This document shows positions 43,405 to 51,793 of a stretch of 64,000 bases of DNA, piece after piece. The stretch is from assembly GCF_030541005.1 (NCBI RefSeq), contig NZ_JASSVM010000002.1:310001-374000 (forward strand), read 5' to 3'. Numbering within the stretch: the first letter of the stretch is position 1; every line of letters begins with the position of its first letter. The notes under the pieces were generated by a model. That model ran no database searches, had not been told where the DNA came from, and saw only the letters and a program-made list of their open reading frames with translations. The position numbers were made by a program, and so were the translations under genes. This stretch comes from Marinobacter sp. SS5-14b. GTDB lineage: Bacteria > Pseudomonadota > Gammaproteobacteria > Pseudomonadales > Oleiphilaceae.

Positions 43405-44715
43405 TCAGTGCAGCTTCAAACGCGGATGCATCGCCCGGCTGATTTTATCCATCAGCCAGATGACGCCGGTGCGGAGAAACCCGTGCAAGGCCACCTGGTG
43501 CATCCGATACAGGGAGACATAGAACAGCCGCGCCACCTTGCCTTCGATGTACATGCTGCGACCGGACAGATTGCCCATCAGGTTGCCTACCGTGGTGTAG
43601 CGGCTGAAGTTGATCAGCGAGCCGTGATCGTTGTACACGAAAGGCACGGCGTCTTTGCCTTCCAGGCGATTGCAGAGTGTTTTGAACAAGGCGTCTGCCT
43701 GCTGGTGGGCGGCCTGTGCCCGGGGTGGCACGGGCCGGTCAGAATCCGGTTGCGGGCAGGCGGCGCAGTCGCCAAAGGCGAAGATGTCGGCATCATTGGT
43801 GGTTTGTAAGGTTTGCTCGACCACCAGTTGATTGCTGCGGTTGGCTTCCAGGCCTTCGAGCCCGGCAAGAAATGCTGGCGCCTTGATGCCGGCCGCCCAT
43901 ATGGTCATCTCGGAGGGCAGCTCGGTGCCGTCCTGCATAACCAGGCTGTCCTGGCGCACTTCATTAACCGGCTGCCCGGTCAGCACCGTCACTTTCTGTT
44001 TTTCCAGCTCTCGGGTTGCCGCCGCTGAGAGTCGCCCCGGCAGCGCGGGCAGAATCCGGTCGGCGGCCTCAATCACGCTGATCGATACATCCGAGGATTG
44101 CAGGTGGTTCATGCCGTAAACCGGCAATTCGCGGGACGCCAGCCGAAGCTCCGCCGCAAGCTCCACGCCGGTGGCACCGGCACCGATAATGCTGATGTTC
44201 AGCGCGTGGGGTTTACCCTGCAGGGCCTCGTGATTTTTTCGCAGAAAGGCGTTCAGCATCAGGTTATGAAAGCGCCGGGCCTGGCGCAGGCTGTCGAGGA
44301 ACAGACAGTGGTCCTGGGCGCCGGGCGTGCCGAAATCGTTGGCGGTGCTGCCCACAGCAATCACCAGGGTGTCGTACTGGATACGACGCTCGGGAACCAC
44401 CTCGTTGCCCTCCTCGTCGTGGAAGGCTGCAATCACAATGTCTTTGGCGGTGCGGTCGAGACCGGTCATCCGGCCGAGCTGGAATTCGTAGTGGTGCTTG
44501 CGGGCGTGAGCCCGATAATTGATTTCGTTGGCGCTGGCATCCAGAGAGCCAGAGGCCACTTCGTGTAGCAGGGGTTTCCAGACATGGGTCAGGCCGGCAT
44601 CCACCAGCGAAATTCTGGCCCGTTTCTTCTTGCCAAGCTTGTTGCCCAGGCTGGTGACCAGTTCGAGTCCCCCGGCGCCACCGCCGACAACCACAATGTG
44701 ATGAAGGTTATCCAT
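43405..44715 (-). CDS. ndh: Type II NADH dehydrogenase
   Basis: A 436-residue single-subunit, non-proton-pumping NADH:quinone oxidoreductase. Two dinucleotide folds: 'VVVGGGAGGLELVTSLG' for FAD and 'IIGAGATGVELAAEL' for NADH. Conserved blocks 'DIFAFGDCAACPQ' and 'RAQAAHQQAD' follow, and a C-terminal hydrophobic/basic region ('LHGFLRTGVIWLMDKI') binds the membrane. I start at ATG 44715, where the flavin motif begins; a much longer reading upstream has no homology. Confidence 0.93.
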   Translation of the reverse strand: MDNLHHIVVVGGGAGGLELVTSLGNKLGKKKRARISLVDAGLTHVWKPLLHEVASGSLDASANEINYRAHARKHHYEFQLGRMTGLDRTAKDIVIAAFHDEEGNEVVPERRIQYDTLVIAVGSTANDFGTPGAQDHCLFLDSLRQARRFHNLMLNAFLRKNHEALQGKPHALNISIIGAGATGVELAAELRLASRELPVYGMNHLQSSDVSISVIEAADRILPALPGRLSAAATRELEKQKVTVLTGQPVNEVRQDSLVMQDGTELPSEMTIWAAGIKAPAFLAGLEGLEANRSNQLVVEQTLQTTNDADIFAFGDCAACPQPDSDRPVPPRAQAAHQQADALFKTLCNRLEGKDAVPFVYNDHGSLINFSRYTTVGNLMGNLSGRSMYIEGKVARLFYVSLYRMHQVALHGFLRTGVIWLMDKISRAMHPRLKLH

Positions 44716-44983
44716 AAACGTCCGACCCTTAAGTGATGAGAGCCAAACGCTCTCGGGGAAAACGCTTGGCTGTCGCCACTGGCTTGAAGACGGTATCCAT
44801 CTTTGCTTGGTTAGGGAGCTATCTTCGCCCTTTATACTAACGTCGTAGTCAGGGAGAGACAATCGCCGACCGTTTGTCCCACAGTATGGCCTTAACAAGG
44901 CGGCAGCGATACTGGACACGATGTGGCTGCCACTGCTAAAACCTTGTAATCCACCGATCAACAAGCCGACAGGAGATCCGATT

Positions 44984-45607
44984 GTGAAGCTGCAAGTTCG
45001 AGGCGTTGAGGAAGGCCAGCCTGTTCCGGAGAAATTCGCCTTTGGCGTGTTTAACGAACAGGACCACATGAACTTTGGTCCTAACCGTAATCCGGAACTG
45101 GTTTGGGAAGACGCGCCCGGAGCGACCAAAAGCTTTGTCGTGATGATGTTCGATCCGGATGTGCCCAGCGTTGCGGATGACGTGAATCAGGAAGGCAAGA
45201 CGGTTGCTGCCGAGTTGCCCCGGGTAGACTTCTTCCACTGGCTACTGGTGGATATCCCGGCCAGTGTCAGCCGGATTCCGGAAGGTGAAGACAGTGATGG
45301 GGTCAGCCCCAAGGGCAAGAACCACGGGCCGGGCCCGATTGGCGTCCGGGGCGTGAACAACTACACCCAGTTTCTGGCAGGCAATCCTGACATGGCAGGT
45401 ACTTACGCCGGCTACGATGGGCCTTGCCCGCCCTGGAATGATGAGATCATCCACCATTATCACTTTGAAGTGCACGCACTGGATGTGAGCAGCCTGGAGC
45501 TGGATGGCGAATTTGACGGCAATGACGTTCGTGAGGCCATGGCGGGTCACGTGCTGGCAAGTGCCCGGGTGACCGGAACTTACACCCTTAATCCGGAGCT
45601 TCGCTGA
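44984..45607 (+). CDS. YbhB/YbcL-family PEBP-like protein
   Basis: A 207-residue phosphatidylethanolamine-binding-like protein without a signal peptide. The ligand-pocket motif 'MMFDPDVPS' (DPDXP) and 'GVNNYTQFLAG...YDGPCPP' (the GXXXYXGPCPP pattern) define the family. GTG 44984 has AGGAG at 44971-44975; an earlier in-frame start would be in the divergent control region. The bacterial function is unknown. Divergent from ndh by 268 bases, in which I see TATACT (44833-44838) as a possible -10 box. Confidence 0.88.
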   Translation: MKLQVRGVEEGQPVPEKFAFGVFNEQDHMNFGPNRNPELVWEDAPGATKSFVVMMFDPDVPSVADDVNQEGKTVAAELPRVDFFHWLLVDIPASVSRIPEGEDSDGVSPKGKNHGPGPIGVRGVNNYTQFLAGNPDMAGTYAGYDGPCPPWNDEIIHHYHFEVHALDVSSLELDGEFDGNDVREAMAGHVLASARVTGTYTLNPELR

Positions 45608-45752
45608 CCGTTGCCCCCTTAAGCCTGAGCCGGTGAACATCGGCCCCGGCTTGCTTCATGAAACTGTCTTGTGGTTGTCACCCGGGTGTCACCGGGCCTT
45701 GCCAAGGTGTCGTCAGGAACCTGAAAACAGGCCTGATGGCACGGGAGGCACC

Positions 45753-46604
45753 ATGCGACAGTATCGCAGCGTATTCATATCCGATGTTCACCTGGGTACC
45801 GCAGATTGCCAGGCAGACTATCTTCTGGACTTCCTGAATAACGTCCAGTGCGAAACGCTTTATCTGGTGGGCGACATCGTTGACCTGATTGCCATGCAGC
45901 GCCGGGCCCACTTTCCCGACAGCCACTGGCAAGTCATCCACAAACTGTTGGCGCTGGCCGCAACGGGTACTCGGGTGGTGTACATTCCGGGTAATCATGA
46001 CGAATTCTTCCGGCGTTTCTGTGGGCAGACTTTTTCCGGTATCGAATTGCTGTACAAAGCCGTGCACACAACCGCCGATGGCCGTCAGTTTCTGGTATGC
46101 CACGGTGACCAGTTCGATCAGGTGGTGCGCTGCAGTCCCCTGATGTTGCTGGTGGGTGATCGTGCCCATGGTCTGTTGCTTCGGCTAAACCGGTGGTTCA
46201 ATGCCGTGCGCCGGCTCCAGGGTAAGCCCTACTGGTCGCTGGCGGCCTGGATCAAGAGCCGGATAGGAAAAGCACGAACCTTCATCAAGCGATTTGAAAT
46301 GGCTGCCCTGACCGCCGCCGAGAAAGGCCAGTATCACGGGTTTATCTGCGGCCACATCCATTCTGCGGGTTTCCTGCGTAGCGAAGACGGCCTGTATTGC
46401 AACGATGGCGACTGGGTTGAGCATTGCACAGCGCTGGTGGAGCAAGCGGATGGCCGGCTGGAACTTTTGCACTGGTCAGAATCTCCGGTCACCCTCAGCC
46501 GGGAACCCGACGCGCCCAGCCCGGAACTCTCCGGCGATACCCGGCCGGTTGTCGATACTCTGCCGGCTGCGTTTCTCGAGCAGCTAAACAGTCCGGCCCG
46601 ATAA
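45753..46604 (+). CDS. LpxH-like metallophosphoesterase (UDP-2,3-diacylglucosamine hydrolase family)
   Basis: A 283-residue calcineurin-like enzyme with all metal motifs: 'FISDVHLGTADC' (DXH), 'VGDIVDL' (GD), 'IPGNHDEFF' (GNHD), 'CHGDQFD' and 'ICGHIHSAG' (GHIH). This is the pattern of the LpxH2-type enzymes of lipid A synthesis; the C-terminal 40 residues are extra. Substrate is inferred from family. GGGAGG (45743-45748) precedes the ATG. Confidence 0.85.
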   Translation: MRQYRSVFISDVHLGTADCQADYLLDFLNNVQCETLYLVGDIVDLIAMQRRAHFPDSHWQVIHKLLALAATGTRVVYIPGNHDEFFRRFCGQTFSGIELLYKAVHTTADGRQFLVCHGDQFDQVVRCSPLMLLVGDRAHGLLLRLNRWFNAVRRLQGKPYWSLAAWIKSRIGKARTFIKRFEMAALTAAEKGQYHGFICGHIHSAGFLRSEDGLYCNDGDWVEHCTALVEQADGRLELLHWSESPVTLSREPDAPSPELSGDTRPVVDTLPAAFLEQLNSPAR

Positions 46605-46703
46605 CCAGCCGGGCCACTGGACAGCCGTTGTCGACAAGCTCGAAAGCGCATTGGCGGCGATGGCGACAAACGCTGTCGCGCCCTAGCGTGGATACCGGCC
46701 AGG

Positions 46704-47309
46704 TTAGTTTTTGACCCGGTAGGCGTCCAGAATGGCCGCCATATCCTGACCCAACTGTTCCAGTTCCATGGCTGAAAGATCACGCTCCGCCATGGAACGC
46801 AGCCCCATGATCTGCCCCTGAATCAGCCGTGCCAGCCGGCGGCAGTCGGTTTCTGGTATGAGTTCACCCTGCTTTCTTGCCGTTTCGAGCAGCTCGGTAA
46901 AGCCATCCTCAATGGCCTCCAGCACTGCCTTTGCCTGCCCATACAGTTTGGTATTGGTACTGCTGGCTTCAAGCAGCGTTTTGACAATCAGGCAGGCCCG
47001 TGCAGGCACGCACGATGGGTCAGAACAGTTCCTCGCGAGCTTCAACAGATAGGCCTGCAGGCCATCCAGCACACTGTTGTAGCCCGCCATATGTTGGGCC
47101 AGGTCTTCACCGCCCTGGTGCGCATACCGTGCCAGGGCTTCTGAATACAGCCCGTCTTTACTGCCAAATGTGGCGTAGATGCTGCCCGGGCGCATATCCA
47201 GCGCCAGCTCAATCTGCTTCATGGAGCTGCCATGGTAGCCCTTGTGCCAGAACAGACCGACCGCTCTGGCGAGGGCCGTTTCCCGGTCGTAGCTTGGGGG
47301 TCTTGGCAT
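46704..47309 (-). CDS. TetR-family repressor
   Basis: A 201-residue regulator with a TetR N-terminal helix-turn-helix ('GSSMKQIELALDMRPGSIYATFGSK' pattern, quoted in part: GSIYATFGSKDGLY) and an all-helical ligand domain with 'PARACLIVKTLLE'. It starts five bases after the HAD-family gene, so the pair form one transcript and TetR probably controls it. Ligand unknown; AcrR/NemR-like size. Confidence 0.88.
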   Translation of the reverse strand: MPRPPSYDRETALARAVGLFWHKGYHGSSMKQIELALDMRPGSIYATFGSKDGLYSEALARYAHQGGEDLAQHMAGYNSVLDGLQAYLLKLARNCSDPSCVPARACLIVKTLLEASSTNTKLYGQAKAVLEAIEDGFTELLETARKQGELIPETDCRRLARLIQGQIMGLRSMAERDLSAMELEQLGQDMAAILDAYRVKN

Positions 47310-47314
47310 TGGGT

Positions 47315-48037
47315 TTACCTCTGAATCCCGGTTAGTAGTTGGTCAGAAACCTCATCAACCAATGTGACAAGATTATCCGACTGACAGAACGGTGCCTTCA
47401 TCGCCGGATGGAACACGCTGTCCTGTCGGCTTATCCAGCCGGTCACCATGCCCGCGTTCTGTGCTCCTGCAGTATCCCAGGCGTGGGCGGCAATCATGGC
47501 GCACTGTTCAGGTGTGCTGCCGATATGCTGAACGGCGTTCTGGTAAGCCGTTTTTGCCGGTTTCCATTGCCCGAAGGCATCGATTGAAACCACGTGATCG
47601 ACCAGGAGTTCCAAGCTATTCCGGGCGATCAGTGCTTGTGTGTTACGTTCCGAACCGTTGGTGAAGAACAACACCTGAAACCCTTTGTCTTTCGCCAGGG
47701 TCAGTGCTTCTTTGACATCCGGATGTGAATCCAACTTACCGAAGACCGGCAAAATACGATCGATGATGGGGTCAGCTGCAGCTTCTCGGTTAACAACCCC
47801 GTAGTTGGCCAACAACACCTGCAAAGTGCCTCGGGCCAGCTCGACGAAAGGGACATAGGTTCCGGTTGCTGAGGTGGCGAAGGCATCCCTCAGCAGCTGT
47901 GCGAAGAAAAGGTCTTTTGCGTGTTCCGGAAGGCCTTCGGCTCGCAACGCCTGGGCCAGTGCTTCCAGAGAGAAAATGGTTTCGATAACGTCGAAGACAA
48001 GGACGGGTTTCTGAATCCGAGGCATCACTGAATTCAT
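47315..48037 (-). CDS. HAD-family hydrolase, haloacid dehalogenase type II-like
   Basis: A 240-residue HAD protein related to (S)-2-haloacid dehalogenases: 'LFFTNGSERNTQ' (motif II Ser/Thr), 'KPAKTAYQNAV' (motif III Lys) and 'MIAAHAWDTAGAQNAGM' (the family's AAHXWD block). Motif I is 'VFDVIETIFS', where dehalogenases usually have FDXYGTLFD; the nucleophilic Asp is kept but the YGT is replaced, so the substrate may differ. AAGGAA precedes ATG 48037. Paired with TetR. Confidence 0.82.
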   Translation of the reverse strand: MNSVMPRIQKPVLVFDVIETIFSLEALAQALRAEGLPEHAKDLFFAQLLRDAFATSATGTYVPFVELARGTLQVLLANYGVVNREAAADPIIDRILPVFGKLDSHPDVKEALTLAKDKGFQVLFFTNGSERNTQALIARNSLELLVDHVVSIDAFGQWKPAKTAYQNAVQHIGSTPEQCAMIAAHAWDTAGAQNAGMVTGWISRQDSVFHPAMKAPFCQSDNLVTLVDEVSDQLLTGIQR

Positions 48038-48224
48038 GAGGGTTCCTTTCTTACCGGTCTGTGTTGAGCGAGTGCTACTGTTTATCGTTGCCGAATCTAC
48101 CAAATTTCGGTTATTTTGTAGCGAATGTTCAAAAATAATAATTCAGGAACGCTGTAACATCCAGCGTGTGATCGTGTCTTTGCTATAACAGCGTATGGTC
48201 TATACACCACAGACAGGCATGGAT

Positions 48225-50435
48225 ATGAATCGCAGCAAGCTATTACTTCTTCTGATTATTGGCGCCATCGTAGGGATCTTCCTGGGTTTCGACGGGCATA
48301 AACTGCTTACCCTGGAAAATCTGCAGTCCCATCAGAGTGCAATCGAACAGTGGATTGACCGCAACCTGTTGCTGGCAGTAACGGGCTATGCATTGATCTA
48401 TGTGGCGGTAACAGCTCTGTCCCTGCCCGGTGCTACGATCATGACCCTGGCGGGCGGCGCTTTCTTCGGAAATCTCTATGGCTTGGTTGCCGTCTCCATT
48501 GCCTCAACCATCGGTGCCTCCCTGGCCTTCCTGGTGGCCCGGTTTCTGATGCGGGACACGTTGCGCAAGCGCTACGGGGAAACCGTGGCGAAAATGGACC
48601 GGGGCATTGAAAAAGACGGGGCGTTCTACCTCGCAACTCTGCGCCTGGTGCCGGTGTTCCCGTTCTTCCTGATTAACCTGGCCATGGGCCTCACGGCCAT
48701 GAAGCTGCGTACCTATGCGCTGGTGAGCTGGATTGCCATGTTGCCCGGGACCTTTGTCTATGTGAATGCGGGCACCCAACTGGGGCAGATCCAATCTACC
48801 GATGACATATTCTCGGCTAACCTGGTGCTGTCTTTCGCACTACTGGCGATGTTCCCGCTGATGGCCAAGTTTGTAGTGGGCTTAATTCGCCGGCGCAAGG
48901 TGTATGCCGGCTGGCAGAAGCCTGAGCATTTTGACTACAACCTGCTGGTCATCGGCGGCGGTTCCGCCGGATTGGTGTCGGCCTATATCGCCGCCGCCGT
49001 GAAAGCCAAGGTGGCGCTGATTGAGAAACACAAGATGGGTGGCGATTGCCTGAATACCGGCTGCGTGCCCTCCAAAGCCTTGATCCGCAGCGCCAGGGCG
49101 GCGGATACCCTGCGCCATGCCAATCGTTACGGGCTGGAGTCCGTGCCCGTGAAAGGCTCGTTCAAGAGCATCATGAACCGGGTCAGGGATGTCATCGCGA
49201 AAGTGGAGCCCCACGATTCCCCCGAGCGTTACCGCAAGCTGGGCGTGGATTGTATTGCCGGAGAAGCGAGCTTCGTGTCGCCCTGGGAGCTTGAAGTGCA
49301 GCACAACGATGGTCGTACCGAACGCCTGACCGCCCGTAGCATTATTGTTGCCACCGGAGGTAAGCCGGCGGTGCCGCCTATTCCCGGACTTCAGGATATG
49401 CATCCGCTCACATCCGATAACCTGTGGGATCTTCAGGAACAACCGGAACGTTTGCTGGTGCTGGGAGGTGGTCCTATTGGCTCCGAGCTGGCCCATGCGT
49501 TTGCCCGGCTGGGCAGTCAGGTCACCCAGGTAGAAAAAGGGGAGCGGCTGCTGGCCAAAGAGGATCCGGATGTCTCGGCATTGGTGCTCCAGCAGTTTGA
49601 AGCCGACGGAATCGATGTCCGGTTGAAACATTCTGCGGTGGAATTCCGTATAGAAGATGGAGAGAAGGTTGCCTACTGCGAGCACGAGGGTGATCAGGTG
49701 CGCATTCCTTTCGATCAGGTGCTGGTTGCGGTTGGCCGTGCCGCCAATACCGCTGGCCTGAACCTGGAGCAGATCGGTGTGGACACCTTGCCCAATGGCA
49801 CCGTACCGGTGGACGAGGACATGAGCCTGCGTTATCCGAACGTGTTCGCCTGCGGTGATGTGGCCGGGCCCTATCAGTTCACCCACGCTGCGGCCCACCA
49901 GGCCTGGTACGCGGCCGTCAACGGTCTGTTCGGGCAGTTCAAGCGCTTCAAGGTGGATTACCGGGTAATGCCCTGGGTGACATTCACCTCGCCGGAAGTG
50001 GCCAGAGTTGGTTTGAGTGAGGCTGAAGCAAAGGAAAAGGGCGTGGCCTACGAGGTTACTCGTTACGGCCTGGACGACCTGGACCGGGCCATTGCCGAGA
50101 GCGAGGACCATGGCTTCATCAAGGTGCTGACTCCGCCGGGTAAGGACAGGATCCTGGGTGCCGTTGTGGTGGGCACCCACGCGGGCGAAATCCTGGCCGA
50201 GTTCACCCTGGCCATGAAGCACGGCCTGGGCCTGAACAAGATCCTGGGCACCATTCACCCGTATCCAACCTGGAACGAATCGGCGAAATACGCCGCCGGT
50301 GAATGGAGGCGGGCCCATGCGCCCGAAGGCCTGCTGAAACTGCTGGAAAAGCTCCATGGCTGGCGCCGTGGCAAAAATACCAAAGCATTGAGGAGCCGTT
50401 ATGCCCCTGACCGAAACCCCACCGGCCCGCAGTAA
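48225..50435 (+). CDS. Fusion of DedA/TVP38 membrane domain with a disulfide-reductase flavoprotein
   Basis: A 736-residue fusion. Residues 1-235: TVP38/DedA-type membrane domain with about six helices ('LPGATIMTLAGGAFFGNLYG', 'RLVPVFPFFLINLAMG'). Residues 240-710: pyridine nucleotide-disulfide oxidoreductase like mercuric reductase/dihydrolipoamide dehydrogenase, with FAD motif 'VIGGGSAGL', redox pair CLNTGC (275, 280), NAD(P) motif 'LGGGPIGSELAHA' and C-terminal 'GTIHPYPTWNES'. The Hg-binding terminal Cys pair and HMA domain of MerA are absent. Likely a membrane-bound reductase of quinone, thiol or metal species. Its end overlaps the radical SAM gene by 35 bases. Confidence 0.88.
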   Translation: MNRSKLLLLLIIGAIVGIFLGFDGHKLLTLENLQSHQSAIEQWIDRNLLLAVTGYALIYVAVTALSLPGATIMTLAGGAFFGNLYGLVAVSIASTIGASLAFLVARFLMRDTLRKRYGETVAKMDRGIEKDGAFYLATLRLVPVFPFFLINLAMGLTAMKLRTYALVSWIAMLPGTFVYVNAGTQLGQIQSTDDIFSANLVLSFALLAMFPLMAKFVVGLIRRRKVYAGWQKPEHFDYNLLVIGGGSAGLVSAYIAAAVKAKVALIEKHKMGGDCLNTGCVPSKALIRSARAADTLRHANRYGLESVPVKGSFKSIMNRVRDVIAKVEPHDSPERYRKLGVDCIAGEASFVSPWELEVQHNDGRTERLTARSIIVATGGKPAVPPIPGLQDMHPLTSDNLWDLQEQPERLLVLGGGPIGSELAHAFARLGSQVTQVEKGERLLAKEDPDVSALVLQQFEADGIDVRLKHSAVEFRIEDGEKVAYCEHEGDQVRIPFDQVLVAVGRAANTAGLNLEQIGVDTLPNGTVPVDEDMSLRYPNVFACGDVAGPYQFTHAAAHQAWYAAVNGLFGQFKRFKVDYRVMPWVTFTSPEVARVGLSEAEAKEKGVAYEVTRYGLDDLDRAIAESEDHGFIKVLTPPGKDRILGAVVVGTHAGEILAEFTLAMKHGLGLNKILGTIHPYPTWNESAKYAAGEWRRAHAPEGLLKLLEKLHGWRRGKNTKALRSRYAPDRNPTGPQ

Positions 50436-51372
50436 ACGCATTCCGGCCGTGGAAGTGCTGGAACCCCGGGCTTTTGACAGCTGGACCCACACCCGCAACG
50501 GTGACCCCCGGGGTTACATTGATGCAGGTAGGCTCAAAGAGCTGTGGATTCACACCGGTACCGCCTGCAACCTGGCCTGCCCCTTCTGCCTGGAAGGCTC
50601 CCACCCGGGCGACGGCCGAATTCCGGGCATGAAGCTCAGTGATGTAAAACCGTTTATCCACGAAGCCATCGACATGGGCGTGGAGCAGTTCTCCTTCACT
50701 GGCGGCGAGCCGTTCGTGATCCGTGATTTCGTGAATATCCTGGATTACGCCAGCCAGCACCGGCCTTGTTTTGTGCTGACCAACGCCACCGAGCCGCTGC
50801 ATAAACGGCAACATCAAGTGTTGCCCTTACTGAACAACCCCTACCCGATTCACTTCCGGGTCAGCCTGGATTTCCCCGACCGCGCTCGGCATGACAAGGA
50901 CCGCGGCGAGGGCAGCTTTGATGAGGCCCTGCAAGGTATCCGCTGGCTGATTGAACAGGGCTTTAAGGTGTCCATCGCCCGTCAGACCGATCCGGGGGAA
51001 ACTCCTGCCGATGTCGAGGCGGCCTTCCGTGACATCTTCCGGGAATGGAACGTTCCGGAGAACCTGGCGTTTACCGCGTTTCCGGACCTGGGCACGCCCG
51101 GGTCGGAAGATGGCAGCCCGGAGATTACCGAGACCTGCATGGAGAAGTATCCGACTCCGGAAGCGCGCTCTCATTTCATGTGTACGTATACCCGAATGCT
51201 GGTGAAGAAGGGGGATCAGGTTCGAGTGTATGCCTGCACGCTGGTGGATGATGATCCTCAGTATGACCTCGGGGGTACGCTGGCTGAGAGCATGGATGAG
51301 CGCATCATGTTGCGGCATCACAGGTGTTTTTCCTGTTACCGCTTTGGGGCCAGTTGTTCGGCGCCTGCCTGA
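50401..51372 (+). CDS. Radical SAM protein with SPASM-like Cys-rich C-terminus
   Basis: A 323-residue radical SAM enzyme. Cluster motif CNLACPFC (Cys56, Cys60, Cys63), 'SFTGGEPF' for SAM binding. The C-terminal part holds at least six further Cys ('FMCTYTRM', 'YACTLVDDD', 'RCFSCYRFGASCS') that may bind an extra cluster. AGGAG precedes ATG 50401, which lies inside the end of the flavoprotein gene, so the two are coupled. A link to the fused membrane reductase, for example post-translational or cofactor chemistry with electrons from it, is inference. Family function unknown. Confidence 0.85.
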   Translation: MPLTETPPARSKRIPAVEVLEPRAFDSWTHTRNGDPRGYIDAGRLKELWIHTGTACNLACPFCLEGSHPGDGRIPGMKLSDVKPFIHEAIDMGVEQFSFTGGEPFVIRDFVNILDYASQHRPCFVLTNATEPLHKRQHQVLPLLNNPYPIHFRVSLDFPDRARHDKDRGEGSFDEALQGIRWLIEQGFKVSIARQTDPGETPADVEAAFRDIFREWNVPENLAFTAFPDLGTPGSEDGSPEITETCMEKYPTPEARSHFMCTYTRMLVKKGDQVRVYACTLVDDDPQYDLGGTLAESMDERIMLRHHRCFSCYRFGASCSAPA

Positions 51373-51413
51373 GGCTTGGTCCTGGATTCTTCAGGACTGA
51401 TAGCTGGTCATTG

Positions 51414-51512
51414 GCGGCCTGGGTGGTGAGGTTATTTTCCCTTGGGAAAAACAACTCGCTTCGCTCAGACATCTTTTTCCTGGCGGGAAAATAACCTCAC
51501 CACCCAGACCGC
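51414..51512. repeat. Long-arm hairpin element (family B)
   Basis: Arms of 28 bases (51414-51441, containing GGTGGTGAGGTTATTTTCCC, and 51485-51512) pair with one mismatch around a 43-base core containing AACTCGCTTCGCTCAGACA. Adjacent to another element with a different core. Together they fill the 421-base spacer between the radical SAM and symporter genes. Confidence 0.7.
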
Positions 51513-51623
51513 GGATGTGGCTTTGCTATTCGTAACTGATGGTTAAGGAAAAGAAAGAGCACCGGAGCTTCACTTCTTGGCAGTTACTCCTTTGTCGGGG
51601 CAGGCACGATTGAAGTTGAACGA

Positions 51624-51732
51624 GGCGCTGGCAGGCAGGGGTTCAAAAAATGTGGAGCGCCATGGACGGCGCGACCAAGCCCCCCATGGATGGGTTAACG
51701 GGCGTTTTTTTGAACCCCTGCCTGCCAGTGCC
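51624..51732. repeat. Long-arm hairpin element (family A, copy 2)
   Basis: Arms of 27 bases (51624-51650, containing GGCAGGGGTTCAAAAAA, and 51706-51732) pair with one mismatch around a 55-base core with GGAGCGCCATGGACGGCG. The core resembles that of the element at 8332-8442, and both arms begin as GGCAGG and end in an A-run, but the arms are not otherwise identical. The element ends 62 bases before the symporter start. Confidence 0.7.
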
Positions 51733-51793
51733 GAAACCGCCCAAACCAGAAATCCCGGGGGAGATCCCGGAACATAAAATAAGGTACGAGAAC

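Noticed and set aside
48225..50435. Mercury resistance (merA).
   Set aside because: The flavoprotein has the CLNTGC redox pair but lacks the terminal Cys pair and the HMA domain; no merT, merP or merR nearby.
48882..50498. Long minus-strand open frame of about 538 codons opposite the flavoprotein gene.
   Set aside because: It mirrors a well-supported gene, has no recognisable domains, and GC-rich codon use creates such antisense frames throughout the window (also at 2139-3248, 6936-8129, 9250-10485, 36434-37759 and 54990-56294).
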